From contig DGRZ01000009.1 in assembly GCA_002391195.1 (NCBI GenBank), positions 1 to 49,917 of the forward strand: a stretch of DNA of 49,917 bases, given 5' to 3'. Numbering within the stretch: the stretch's first letter is position 1; every line of letters starts with the position of its first letter. The notes beneath the pieces were generated by a model. The model ran no database searches and was not told the origin of the DNA. It saw only the letters and a program-made list of their open reading frames with translations. The stretch comes from Fibrobacter sp. UBA4375 (GTDB lineage: Bacteria > Fibrobacterota > Fibrobacteria > Fibrobacterales > Fibrobacteraceae). A program made the translations under genes and the position numbers. Below, one piece after another: positions 7,870-15,386 of the stretch.

Positions 7870-8667
7870 TTACAGCGGCAAGCTCATCTGCCCCGTTTTC
7901 GGGTCTTTTAGAGGTTCTGGCAGGGGTTTTGCTCGCACGGCTTCGGTCACGGGTTTTGCAGCCAGTGACGCATCAGGTGCTTCCGATGGTTTGACCGGTG
8001 CGGCCTGAGCGGCATTCTGGCCTTCGTTCAGGCGTTCGTCCAGCAGGTTTCTCGGCGGGACTTTTGCCGCCTGCGTAGCACCCTCGGCCTTTTTCGCGCG
8101 GGCGATGGCGTTCTTGGCCAGCTGATCCACCGCCTCGTTCCACTTGACTCCCGTGTGTGCCGCCACCTTCTCGAAACTCACCCGATGAACTAGCGGGCGG
8201 CAAGCCTCCACGTATTTCTTGGCGATGGAACTTTTGGCCTTCCACTCCCCCTTGGCCCAGCGTGCCACACCTTCGTAGTCGTGGCAGATGACGGCGGTGC
8301 GGTCATTGTTCTCCAGCCAGCGCATGGCCTGATAGCTCGCCATGACTTCGCCGTCGATGTTGCGGCTTTCGGCATCAAAGACGGTCACTCCGGAGCCGTG
8401 CGCAACTTCTTGATCGTTTTCCACCACGATAAAGCCCCAGCCCGCCTTGGGGTAACCTTCCAAGAAAGAACCATCCACGTAGATGCGGAGTCCCTTGGGG
8501 GCAGGAGCGGAAACGCCGTTCAGCCAGTTCGCCGCCTCTTGCCGCGTTGGAAAAGCGCGAAAAAGCACGCCCTTGACGCCATGGGTGAGTTCCTGGCATT
8601 CTTCCCAAGAAAGCACGATTTTTCCGCCTTCTGGTGCCTTTATCGCATAGAATTTTTGTTTCGCCAT
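7870..8667 (-). CDS. rnhA: Ribonuclease HI with N-terminal RNA/DNA hybrid-binding domain
   Basis: Cuts the RNA strand of RNA/DNA hybrids. Residues 1-50 (KFYAIKAPEGGKIVLSWEEC, then FRAFPTRQEAANWL) form a hybrid-binding/viroplasmin-like domain as in eukaryotic RNase H1. Residues 60-195 are the catalytic domain with Asp in RIYVDGSF, Glu in DGEVMASYQA, Asp in VICHDYEG and the C-terminal HTGVKWNEAVDQLA. The last 70 residues are a low-complexity Ala/Pro/Lys tail, not needed for the fold and not usual in the family. The ATG is preceded by TAAATTTG (8680-8673) and only five bases, with no Shine-Dalgarno site, so it may be translated from a leaderless mRNA. The last residues (KTGQMSLPL) resemble short clamp-binding tails, an unproven idea. 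Confidence 0.93.
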   Translation of the reverse strand: MAKQKFYAIKAPEGGKIVLSWEECQELTHGVKGVLFRAFPTRQEAANWLNGVSAPAPKGLRIYVDGSFLEGYPKAGWGFIVVENDQEVAHGSGVTVFDAESRNIDGEVMASYQAMRWLENNDRTAVICHDYEGVARWAKGEWKAKSSIAKKYVEACRPLVHRVSFEKVAAHTGVKWNEAVDQLAKNAIARAKKAEGATQAAKVPPRNLLDERLNEGQNAAQAAPVKPSEAPDASLAAKPVTEAVRAKPLPEPLKDPKTGQMSLPL

Positions 8668-8672
8668 TTGCC

Positions 8673-8680
8673 CAAATTTA
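8673..8680 (-). promoter_or_regulatory. TAnnTTTG element at the start of rnhA
   Basis: TAAATTTG on the minus strand, then GGCAA and the ATG. No upstream -33 element is clear. The divergent gene at 8714 has TATTTTTG at 8697-8704, so two promoters share about 30 bases. Confidence 0.45.
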
Positions 8681-8713
8681 TATATTTTGTGGGACTATAT
8701 TTTTGGAGACCCT

Positions 8714-9262
8714 TTGAAACCTTCGCCTTACTTTGCCGATCGGTTTAAGTTCTTTTTCAAGCGATTCGCCAGCAGCGAATCGCTCCGTCGGTGGTTCCTG
8801 AAACAGGCGGGCGAAGATTCCGGAGCCTTCAGTTTTCCGGACATTTTGAAGAACCACCCCAAGACCCTGGTGTTTTTGCCCCGAAAGTTCGAAGATGCAG
8901 TGGCTTTCTTAAGCCCCATGCCCAAGGAATGGTTCAACAACGTGCAGTTTTGCGCCCACGAGAGCCTGCAGGCCCTGATTTCGGCTAAGCGGAGCCACGC
9001 CTTCTACTTTAGCGACCTGGAATGCCGTTTCGGCGAACCCGTTTTCGAAGGAATCCTTGCAAAAATCGAGGCTTACGAACCCGAAGTCTGCATCTACCTG
9101 GACGAGCCCTTCTTGCCGAGACTTTACCTGGCCAAAAAAAGCGGAGCCCAGTGCCGTATCGGCTTCAACAGTGAATCCCTTTACCCCTTCTTGAACCTGA
9201 GCCTCCACCCCGACCAGTCATCGGAAGCGGCCCTCATCTCCAAGTATTACGGAGTGACCTGA
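8714..9262 (+). CDS. Unknown protein, coupled to the PHP phosphoesterase gene
   Basis: About 182 residues. Best start is the TTG at 8714, preceded by GGAGA at 8705-8709; an earlier in-frame TTG at 8687 lies inside the promoter. The protein is soluble, with no signal peptide. Segments such as PKTLVFLPRKFEDAVAFL and CIYLDEPFLPRLYLAKKSGA, followed by CRIGFNSESLYPFLNL, recall the N-terminal half of family 9 glycosyltransferases (heptosyltransferase-like), but the C-terminal nucleotide-binding half is absent, so this would be a reduced or divergent relative. I do not assign a function. Its stop overlaps the next start (TGATG at 9260-9264), so it is translationally coupled to the PHP gene. Confidence 0.75.
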   Translation: MKPSPYFADRFKFFFKRFASSESLRRWFLKQAGEDSGAFSFPDILKNHPKTLVFLPRKFEDAVAFLSPMPKEWFNNVQFCAHESLQALISAKRSHAFYFSDLECRFGEPVFEGILAKIEAYEPEVCIYLDEPFLPRLYLAKKSGAQCRIGFNSESLYPFLNLSLHPDQSSEAALISKYYGVT

Positions 9263-10131
9263 TGTACAAGGGTTCAGGAAGCAAGATAGAGAACGGCGGC
9301 TACGCGGATCTGCATTTGCACACCCGCCTTTCTGACGGCAGCCTCTCTGTCGAAGAACTGCTGACCCTCTGCAAGCGCAGGGGGCTCCGGTGTATTTCCA
9401 TCACCGACCACGACAATCTGGACAGCTACAAGCTGGCCGAGGGGCCCGCCAAGGATATCGGGCTGGAAATCATCCCCGGCATCGAAATTTCTGCCGTATG
9501 GCAGGGCAAGGACATCCATATCTTGGGGTATTTCTGCGACCCCACCAACCTGGCTCTGAACATGGAAATGGAGGATTTTACCAAGCAGAGGATAACCCGC
9601 GCAAAGGCCATCATCAAGAAGCTGAACGCCCTGGGAATCGACATCACCTTCGAAAAGGTGAATTCCTACTGCAAGGGAAAGGTTATCGGTCGGCCCCACA
9701 TTGCCATGTCCCTGGTGGACGAAGAATACATTTCCAACTTCGCAGAAGCCTTCACCAAGTATCTTGGGGACGGCTGTGTGGCCTTTGTAGAAAAGAAGGG
9801 ACTGAACCCGCAACAGACCATCCGCCTCATCGAAAACGCCGGCGGAATTGCGGTGCTCGCCCACCCCTACAAGTCGGGCCTCAGCGATGAGTTCATCGAG
9901 AACATGGTGGAATGGGGAATCCAGGGCATGGAAGTCTATAGCCCCGCCCAGAAGGGCGCCGTGGGCCGCAAATACAAGGAAATGGCCCAGAAGTTCGGGC
10001 TGGTGGGCACCGGCGGTTCGGACTTTCATACCGAAAGCAGCAACTACATGCCCGGCTGCATGAAAATGCCCTACTCCGTAGTGCAGGCCCTCCGCGAAAG
10101 GCGTGAAAAATCCAGAGCAGAATGGTTCTAG
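9262..10131 (+). CDS. PHP-domain metal-dependent phosphoesterase
   Basis: A 289-residue PHP-fold enzyme. Metal-binding motifs are clear: DLHLHTRLSDG (about residue 13), ISITDHDNLDSY (about 43), EIIPGIEIS (about 68), LAHPYKSG (about 198) and GTGGSDFHTES (about 250). The length and motif set match the YciV/TrpH group, whose studied members hydrolyse nucleoside 3',5'-bisphosphates or short RNA 5' ends (RNase AM). The exact substrate here is not readable from sequence. Translation is coupled to the unknown upstream gene through TGATG. A GAGTTGT-type heptamer array starts about ten bases after its stop. Confidence 0.9.
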   Translation: MYKGSGSKIENGGYADLHLHTRLSDGSLSVEELLTLCKRRGLRCISITDHDNLDSYKLAEGPAKDIGLEIIPGIEISAVWQGKDIHILGYFCDPTNLALNMEMEDFTKQRITRAKAIIKKLNALGIDITFEKVNSYCKGKVIGRPHIAMSLVDEEYISNFAEAFTKYLGDGCVAFVEKKGLNPQQTIRLIENAGGIAVLAHPYKSGLSDEFIENMVEWGIQGMEVYSPAQKGAVGRKYKEMAQKFGLVGTGGSDFHTESSNYMPGCMKMPYSVVQALRERREKSRAEWF

Positions 10132-10141
10132 AGAAGTGTGG

Positions 10142-10262
10142 GTTGTGAGTTGCGAGTTGTGAGTTGTGAGTTGCGAGTTATGAGTTATGAGTTGTGATGT
10201 GCGGGATGTGAGATGCGGGATGTGAGATGCGGGATGTGAAGTGTGAAATGTGTAGTGAGATG
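10142..10262 (+). repeat. Heptamer array, GAGTTGT family
   Basis: About 17 imperfect 7-base units between the PHP gene and the outer-membrane gene: GTTGTGA, GTTGCGA, GTTATGA, then GATGTGA and GATGCGG variants. The period of seven holds through the whole run. The related array at 37991-38056 uses the same units. No coding potential; G-rich and C-poor on the plus strand. Confidence 0.85.
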
Positions 10263-10290
10263 GTCGTAGTATAGGGAATTTGCTTTTTTC

Positions 10291-12294
10291 GTGAAATTAT
10301 TTAAACTACACATAAGCCTGCTTGCTGTCCTGTCGATGGTCTGGACCGTATTTGGCGAGCCCCTGACGCCCCGCGCCTACACCCAACCGAGTCCTCAAGA
10401 CACCCTGTGGGACTCCCCCGACAGCCCGGATCCGGCCGTCCGTGAAAACGACGCGGGCCGCTGGGTCATCGCCCTCCGGGAACTGATGGAGCGGACCTAC
10501 GACGTATCCGGCCAGAAGGCGGAATGGGTGCTGGGGACATCGATTCTCGGGAACCCGGAACTGAACCCCACGGCCTTTGGCATGGGAAGCGTAAGCAGGC
10601 GGTTTCCCAGCAAACTGGCGGGACTCTACACTACAAGACTTGGCTACGACGGCTCCACCCTGACCCTGAACGGCGAAAACGGAATCCTTACCGAAGAGCG
10701 GCACGGGATTCCTGTAGATACCCCCGTCACCGACCTGGCCTGGGAGCGTGGCCCCTTCGACGGCAACGCCCTGCGGCTGGATTTCAGGCGCATCATCACC
10801 GACTCGGTGGCCCTGGACTTTGGAATTCAAAGCCGTTCCAACAAGAACAGCAAGGAATACGAGTACCAGAACGTGACCCATTCCCCCTATTTCTCCCTGG
10901 GCCGCGACTCCACCTCTATCCCCTTCGGTGGACGAAACATCGCCATGAACAGCATCCACGTGCAGCCCATGCTGACCTGGCGTTTCGGATTCGGCAAGGC
11001 TTTCGTGAAGATGAACTACATGGACCTTTACAATGCCGACAATTCCACCCACAAAGTAATCCTTGACACCCTGGACAAGGCCAAGCGCACCTTCCAGACA
11101 GACCCCTACGGCATTTCCATCGAAAGCCGCGGCTATGGCGCAGGTTTTGAACTCTACCCCATCAAGAACCTGATTTTCAGCGCCGATGTCTATTCCGGCA
11201 CTCACGAAATCGAAGAGGATTCCCTGCCCCACCTGTACCGGGGCGACACCACCTGGACAGACACGCTGGACATCCAGCATACCGACAGCCTCTACTACGA
11301 CACCCTGAGGGAATACACCTACGAGACCCTGCTGGGGGATTTCGGCATCCGCTACAACACGCTGTTCAATCCGGCCCTCAAGTTCCAGTATGAATTTTTG
11401 GACGGCTACGAATATTTCGAAGAATACCGCAAGCAGCACCTGCAGGACCGCGAGGTAGGCTACCTGGAACTTTCGGACACCCTGGGAATCCTGCTTTTCC
11501 GCACCCAGGCGGGCCTCCAGCGGAATAGTTCCATCACCGACGACGAGGACTACGCCAAAGCCTACTCCGCAGACGCCACCCTGATGCTTCCCTTCCATTT
11601 CCGCGTCAACGGCTCTATCCGCAGGGACAACAAGTTCCCCGACATGAACCAGCTGGCCTTTATGGAAGTGGGCCGTGTCGCCTTCCCCAACGAAAACCTG
11701 AACTACGAAAAACGGAAACGCAAGACGGTCAACATTGGCTGGTATTCACGGGAAGTCTTTTATGGAATTGGCATCCGCCACGAAAAGGTGAAAAGCCCCA
11801 TCAGGCAGCGCTGGGTCGCCGAAGACCTGGAATCCGTAGAGAGTGCGTTCCAGTGGGTCAACCTGAAAAAGGCGGAGACTTGGGATTGGATGCTACAGAC
11901 GGGATTCCGCCTAGGCAACTGGAAATTCTACCTGGAACGGGGCCAGGTGCTAGACCGGAAATACAAGCTTATCGACACGCCTGAACTTTACTACAAGGGA
12001 AGCATCCACTGGCAGAACCGTTTTGTCAGTGACCGTCTGGGGGTAAGCGTCCGCGTGGACTGGCAATGGTTCGACCACCGTTACGACTGCACCATCAACG
12101 AGTTTGGCGAACCCGAACTGGAGCTGATGAAGCACTACCTGGCCCTGGATTTCGAAGCCCGCATGCAGATTCTCTCCTTCGAGCTCTACAACCGCATCGA
12201 AAACTTCAACCACAGCATCTACATGCCTGAATCCGGATACACCCCCGAGGGACTGCGCTTCGCCTACGGCATTGTGTGGACGTTTAGGAATTAG
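10291..12294 (+). CDS. Predicted outer-membrane beta-barrel protein
   Basis: A 667-residue protein starting at GTG 10291 with a signal peptide (HISLLAVLSMVWTVFG). The mature part is rich in aromatic residues and alternating polar/hydrophobic stretches (RLGYDGSTLTLNGENG, YGAGFELYPIKNLIFSADVY, FRVNGSIRRDNKFP, LDFEARMQILSFELYNRI), and it ends with a terminal-strand-like sequence ending in an aromatic plus polar residues (YGIVWTFRN). No TonB box or plug domain, so it looks like a putative porin rather than a TonB receptor. The last codons and stop (TTT AGG AAT TAG) are the first unit of a TAGGNNN heptamer array, so the array has shaped the C-terminus. The product is similar in style to putative porins of Bacteroidota. 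Substrate unknown. Confidence 0.75.
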   Translation: MKLFKLHISLLAVLSMVWTVFGEPLTPRAYTQPSPQDTLWDSPDSPDPAVRENDAGRWVIALRELMERTYDVSGQKAEWVLGTSILGNPELNPTAFGMGSVSRRFPSKLAGLYTTRLGYDGSTLTLNGENGILTEERHGIPVDTPVTDLAWERGPFDGNALRLDFRRIITDSVALDFGIQSRSNKNSKEYEYQNVTHSPYFSLGRDSTSIPFGGRNIAMNSIHVQPMLTWRFGFGKAFVKMNYMDLYNADNSTHKVILDTLDKAKRTFQTDPYGISIESRGYGAGFELYPIKNLIFSADVYSGTHEIEEDSLPHLYRGDTTWTDTLDIQHTDSLYYDTLREYTYETLLGDFGIRYNTLFNPALKFQYEFLDGYEYFEEYRKQHLQDREVGYLELSDTLGILLFRTQAGLQRNSSITDDEDYAKAYSADATLMLPFHFRVNGSIRRDNKFPDMNQLAFMEVGRVAFPNENLNYEKRKRKTVNIGWYSREVFYGIGIRHEKVKSPIRQRWVAEDLESVESAFQWVNLKKAETWDWMLQTGFRLGNWKFYLERGQVLDRKYKLIDTPELYYKGSIHWQNRFVSDRLGVSVRVDWQWFDHRYDCTINEFGEPELELMKHYLALDFEARMQILSFELYNRIENFNHSIYMPESGYTPEGLRFAYGIVWTFRN

Positions 12295-12324
12295 AGGGTA
12301 GAGGCTAGGAGCTAGGGGCTAGGA
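12283..12324 (+). repeat. Heptamer array, TAGGNNN family, overlapping a stop codon
   Basis: Six units in register: TTTAGGA, ATTAGAG, GGTAGAG, GCTAGGA, GCTAGGG, GCTAGGA. The TAG of the second unit is the stop codon of the outer-membrane gene; the array runs to five bases before the ligA ATG, so it also replaces the usual ribosome binding region of ligA (AGGGGCTAGGAAAAA remains). Confidence 0.85.
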
Positions 12325-12328
12325 AAAA

Positions 12329-14563
12329 ATGGACGATAAAAGAGCAGAAGACTTTTCCAGATATTTCGAGCTGAAAAAACAGCTAGAAGAAGCAAGCCGC
12401 CTTTACTACAAGGAAGGCGTCTCCCCCATGAGCGACCAGGATTTTGACTTTGGCCTCAAGGAGATGGAGGCTCTCGAAGCGAAATACCCGGAACTGCGCG
12501 GAAAGGATTCGCTCACACAGAAGGTCGGAAGCGACCTCACCAACGACTTTGCGAAGGTCGCACACGCGGTGCCCATGCTCAGCATCGCAAACGTCTATAG
12601 CGCCGAAGAAATGGCGGAGTTTGTGAAGGCTGCGGAAGAGGGTATTGCCGCTCTAGACGAGAGAACGGACCTTCGGTCCTACAGACTAGAGACGAGAGAA
12701 GATGCCGCATCGAAAGATAATCTCTCGTCTTTCGTCTCTCGTCTCTCGTCTAAAAAATGGATCTGCGAGCGGAAAATCGACGGTGTCTCGCTTTCGATTG
12801 TGTACGAAAACGGACGCTTGAAGCAGGCGGCTACCCGCGGCGACGGAGCCCAGGGCGATGACGTGACTCTGAACGCCCTTACCATTGCAGACATTCCCGA
12901 ATACTTTGACGCAAAGAAACTGAAAATCGACCCCAGCGAAATTCCACAGGGCACTTTCGAAGTCCGCGGCGAAGTCTATATGGAGCGAGAAGCCTTTGAG
13001 CGGCTGAACGAGCAGTTTATTCTGGAAGGCAAGAAGATTTTCCAGAACCCCCGCAATACGGTTTCGGGTTCCCTCAAGCTCAAGAGCGTGGCCGAATGTA
13101 AGACCCGCCCTATGCGATTCTTCGCCTACCACATTCCCCAGAGCAACAACAAGACTCACGAAGAGAACCTGCTGCAGCTCAAGCGTCTCGGATTCCACAC
13201 CAACGACTACTGGACAGCCGACACCACCGAAGAAATCATGAAGATTTCGGAACAGATTGGCGCGAGCCGCGACAGCCTTCCCTTCGAAATCGACGGTATG
13301 GTGGTAAAACTCAACGATCTTGCCATGCAGCGGGCTCTGGGCACCACCAGCAAGAGCCCCCGCTGGGCCATCGCCTACAAGTTCAAGGCCGAACGGGCCT
13401 ACACGCCGCTTCTTTCCGTAGAATTCCAGGTAGGCCGCACCGGTGCGGTGACGCCCGTGGCGAACCTTGCACCCGTGCGTCTTGCGGGCACTACCGTCAA
13501 GCGCGCCACCCTCCACAACTTCGACGAAGTGGCCCGTCTGGACCTGCACTACGGAGACACTGTGGGCGTCGAGAAGGGTGGCGAAATCATCCCGAAAATT
13601 ACCGATGTCAAGAAGGAGCTTCGCCCCATTGGGGCAGAGCCGGTCATTGCCCCCACGAAGTGCCCCGAATGCGGCGAACCCCTTACCCATGTAGATGGCG
13701 AAGTCATTCTCCGCTGCGAAAACATGCACTGTGCCGCACAGGTGCAATGCCTGTTCGAGCATTTCGTGAGCCGTGAGGCCATGAACATCGAGAACCTGGG
13801 GCCATCGCTTATCGCAAGCCTTATCGCCACAGGAAAAATCAAGCGGATTCCCGACCTTTACCGCCTCACGCTAGAAGACCTGGAATCCCAGGAACGCATG
13901 GCCAAGAAAAGCGCCAAAAACGTCTTTGACGCCATCGCCGCCTCCAAGGAACGGAGTCTGGAAAACCTGCTCCACGGTCTCGGCATCCGTTTTGTGGGCC
14001 GCACCAGCGCAAGGAACCTGGCGAAGCATTTCCGCACTCTCGAAAAAATCCGCACGGCTACCGTCGAAGACCTGCAGAACGTCACCGACGTGGGCGAACG
14101 CATCGGAAAGTCCGTCTATGACTTTTTCCACACGGAACGCTACACCCAGGAAATCGACGAACTGATTGAACTGGGCTGCCCCACGGAATTCAAGGGCGTC
14201 GTGAAGACGCTTTTCCAGGGGCAGACCGCCGTCATAACGGGAACACTCCCGACTATGGACCGGGACGAGGCCCGCAAGCTTATCGAAGAGAACGGCGGAA
14301 AGGTCGCAGGCTCCGTCAGCAAAAAGACCAGCTGGGTTTTGGCAGGCGAAGCCGCCGGCAGTAAACTTACCAAGGCCAACGAACTGGGAATTCCCGTACA
14401 CGACGAAGCATGGCTTTTGGAGCAAATCGCCGAGGCAGATTCCGACGCAGGCAGCGATAGCGGCCACAGCAGCGAAGGTGGCAACGAATCCGCCGACAAT
14501 ACGGCAAACGTCGAAAAAGAAAAGCCCGCTACACAGGGCAACGGGCAACTGAGTTTATTCTAA
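12329..14563 (+). CDS. ligA: NAD-dependent DNA ligase with an in-frame repeat insertion
   Basis: Seals nicks in DNA during replication and repair using NAD. Domains in order: Ia (residues 1-75), adenylation domain with the AMP-accepting lysine in CERKIDG at about residue 149, OB fold (FQVGRTGAVTPVANL), a four-cysteine zinc finger (CPECGEP..CENMHCAAQ), helix-hairpin-helix repeats, BRCT (about 625-700) and a polar C-terminal tail ending GQLSLF. At 744 residues it is longer than usual (about 670). Two parts explain this: a Ser/Arg-rich stretch at residues about 109-141, encoded by a palindromic heptamer array, and the 40-residue acidic tail. In E. coli LigA the lysine is residue 115, 34 positions earlier, matching the insertion. 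The tail may bind the sliding clamp (QLSLF is clamp-motif-like). Confidence 0.95.
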   Translation: MDDKRAEDFSRYFELKKQLEEASRLYYKEGVSPMSDQDFDFGLKEMEALEAKYPELRGKDSLTQKVGSDLTNDFAKVAHAVPMLSIANVYSAEEMAEFVKAAEEGIAALDERTDLRSYRLETREDAASKDNLSSFVSRLSSKKWICERKIDGVSLSIVYENGRLKQAATRGDGAQGDDVTLNALTIADIPEYFDAKKLKIDPSEIPQGTFEVRGEVYMEREAFERLNEQFILEGKKIFQNPRNTVSGSLKLKSVAECKTRPMRFFAYHIPQSNNKTHEENLLQLKRLGFHTNDYWTADTTEEIMKISEQIGASRDSLPFEIDGMVVKLNDLAMQRALGTTSKSPRWAIAYKFKAERAYTPLLSVEFQVGRTGAVTPVANLAPVRLAGTTVKRATLHNFDEVARLDLHYGDTVGVEKGGEIIPKITDVKKELRPIGAEPVIAPTKCPECGEPLTHVDGEVILRCENMHCAAQVQCLFEHFVSREAMNIENLGPSLIASLIATGKIKRIPDLYRLTLEDLESQERMAKKSAKNVFDAIAASKERSLENLLHGLGIRFVGRTSARNLAKHFRTLEKIRTATVEDLQNVTDVGERIGKSVYDFFHTERYTQEIDELIELGCPTEFKGVVKTLFQGQTAVITGTLPTMDRDEARKLIEENGGKVAGSVSKKTSWVLAGEAAGSKLTKANELGIPVHDEAWLLEQIAEADSDAGSDSGHSSEGGNESADNTANVEKEKPATQGNGQLSLF
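12655..12751. repeat. Palindromic heptamer array translated inside ligA
   Basis: The right arm has units TCTCTCG, TCTTTCG, TCTCTCG, TCTCTCG, TCT (12721-12751). The left arm AGACTAGAGACGAGAGA (12683-12699) is complementary to the right arm over 17 bases with one mismatch. A second left-arm copy, AGACGAGAGA, lies at 12655-12664, and a small ACGGACCTTCGGTCCT hairpin between the two. Length is a multiple of three, so the ligA frame is kept. Confidence 0.8.
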
Positions 14564-14566
14564 AAA

Positions 14567-15286
14567 TTATTCCTGAACGGCGCCCACTTCAGAGGCGTTC
14601 ACCACGCGAATTTCGATACGGCGGTTGGCCTTGCGGCCTGCCTCGGTGGAATTGTCCGCCTTGGGTCTGCTGGGGCCATAACCTACGGCCGTCACGCGGT
14701 CCGGAGATATTCCCTTCTTGATCATGTAGGCGCGCACGCTGGCGGCACGTTCTTCGGAAAGGGTCTGGTTCAGTTCGTCACTACCTTCGGAACTGGTGTG
14801 GCCTTCGATTTCCACCTTGGCCTTGGTATTGCGCTTTAGGCCTTCGATGGCCGTATTCAACGTCTTGAGGGAACTGGGCACCAGTTCGGCGCTTCCCGCC
14901 TTGAAGGTAACACCCGTCAGTTCGGCACGGGTGTCGTCGAACACCACCGTCACGCCGCCGGTACTGGCCGTCAGGGAAACGTAGGGGGTTTCACCGCACT
15001 CGAAGGGGCCCGTCAGGCTTTCGCAGAGAATCTTGTAGGAATCTTCACGAGGAATATGGAAACTGGCCTCACCGTAGGTATCCGTAGTCACCTTGATCTT
15101 GTTCTTGGGTTTCTTGATGCCCACGAAGGTCAGTGTCTTTTTGGCGTGAGGAACATCGTCGTCGTTCACGTAGGTAATGTTCAGCACCGCATGAGTCTTG
15201 TTGGGGGCCAAATCTTTGGCAAAGGCCGAAGGAACCGCAATCAAAGAGGCAAATGCCAAGGACAAGGCAAAACAAAGACCTTTCAT
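14567..15286 (-). CDS. OmpA-family peptidoglycan-binding protein
   Basis: A 239-residue envelope protein. The signal peptide (ALSLAFASLIAVPSAFA) is followed by an N-terminal beta-rich domain (about residues 25-120) with a carboxypeptidase-regulatory-like look (TYGEASFHIPREDSYKI) and two cysteines (LCES, FECGE). The C-terminal 110 residues are an OmpA-like domain: FKAGSAELVP, VEIEGHTSSEGS, LSEERAASVRAYMI, VGYGPSRPKADN and RKANRRIEIRV. It probably ties the outer membrane to peptidoglycan. The ATG at 15286 has AGGAG eight bases upstream; the longer frame adds a non-signal-like extension. TATATTTG (15362-15355) is a promoter candidate. It converges on ligA with three bases between stops. Confidence 0.9.
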   Translation of the reverse strand: MKGLCFALSLAFASLIAVPSAFAKDLAPNKTHAVLNITYVNDDDVPHAKKTLTFVGIKKPKNKIKVTTDTYGEASFHIPREDSYKILCESLTGPFECGETPYVSLTASTGGVTVVFDDTRAELTGVTFKAGSAELVPSSLKTLNTAIEGLKRNTKAKVEIEGHTSSEGSDELNQTLSEERAASVRAYMIKKGISPDRVTAVGYGPSRPKADNSTEAGRKANRRIEIRVVNASEVGAVQE

Positions 15287-15354
15287 ATAAACTCCTAGAA
15301 ATAACAACCCATACCCCAAGGAAACACCTTGAAGCTATTTCCCGGAGAGCTGCA

Positions 15355-15362
15355 CAAATATA
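15355..15362 (-). promoter_or_regulatory. TAnnTTTG promoter element of the OmpA-like gene
   Basis: TATATTTG followed by TGCAGC on the minus strand, about 68 bases before the ATG at 15286. A TTTTCG stretch lies about 20 bases upstream. The element begins only 25 bases after the FISUMP stop codon, so this gene can be transcribed separately. Confidence 0.45.
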
Positions 15363-15386
15363 GATTTTTATTAGACGAAAACCTGA

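Noticed and set aside
9274..10029. Long minus-strand open frame opposite the PHP gene
   Set aside because: It is fully antisense to a gene with clear catalytic motifs; long antisense frames arise from the codon bias here. The same holds for long frames opposite the outer-membrane gene, sufB, fabV and the acyl-CoA synthetase.
10142..10262. CRISPR array
   Set aside because: The unit is 7 bases with no spacers and no cas genes are nearby.
12655..12751. Sequencing or assembly error in ligA
   Set aside because: The segment keeps the frame, has a heptamer structure like other arrays in the window, and the flanking protein is intact. An assembly artefact cannot be fully excluded without reads.
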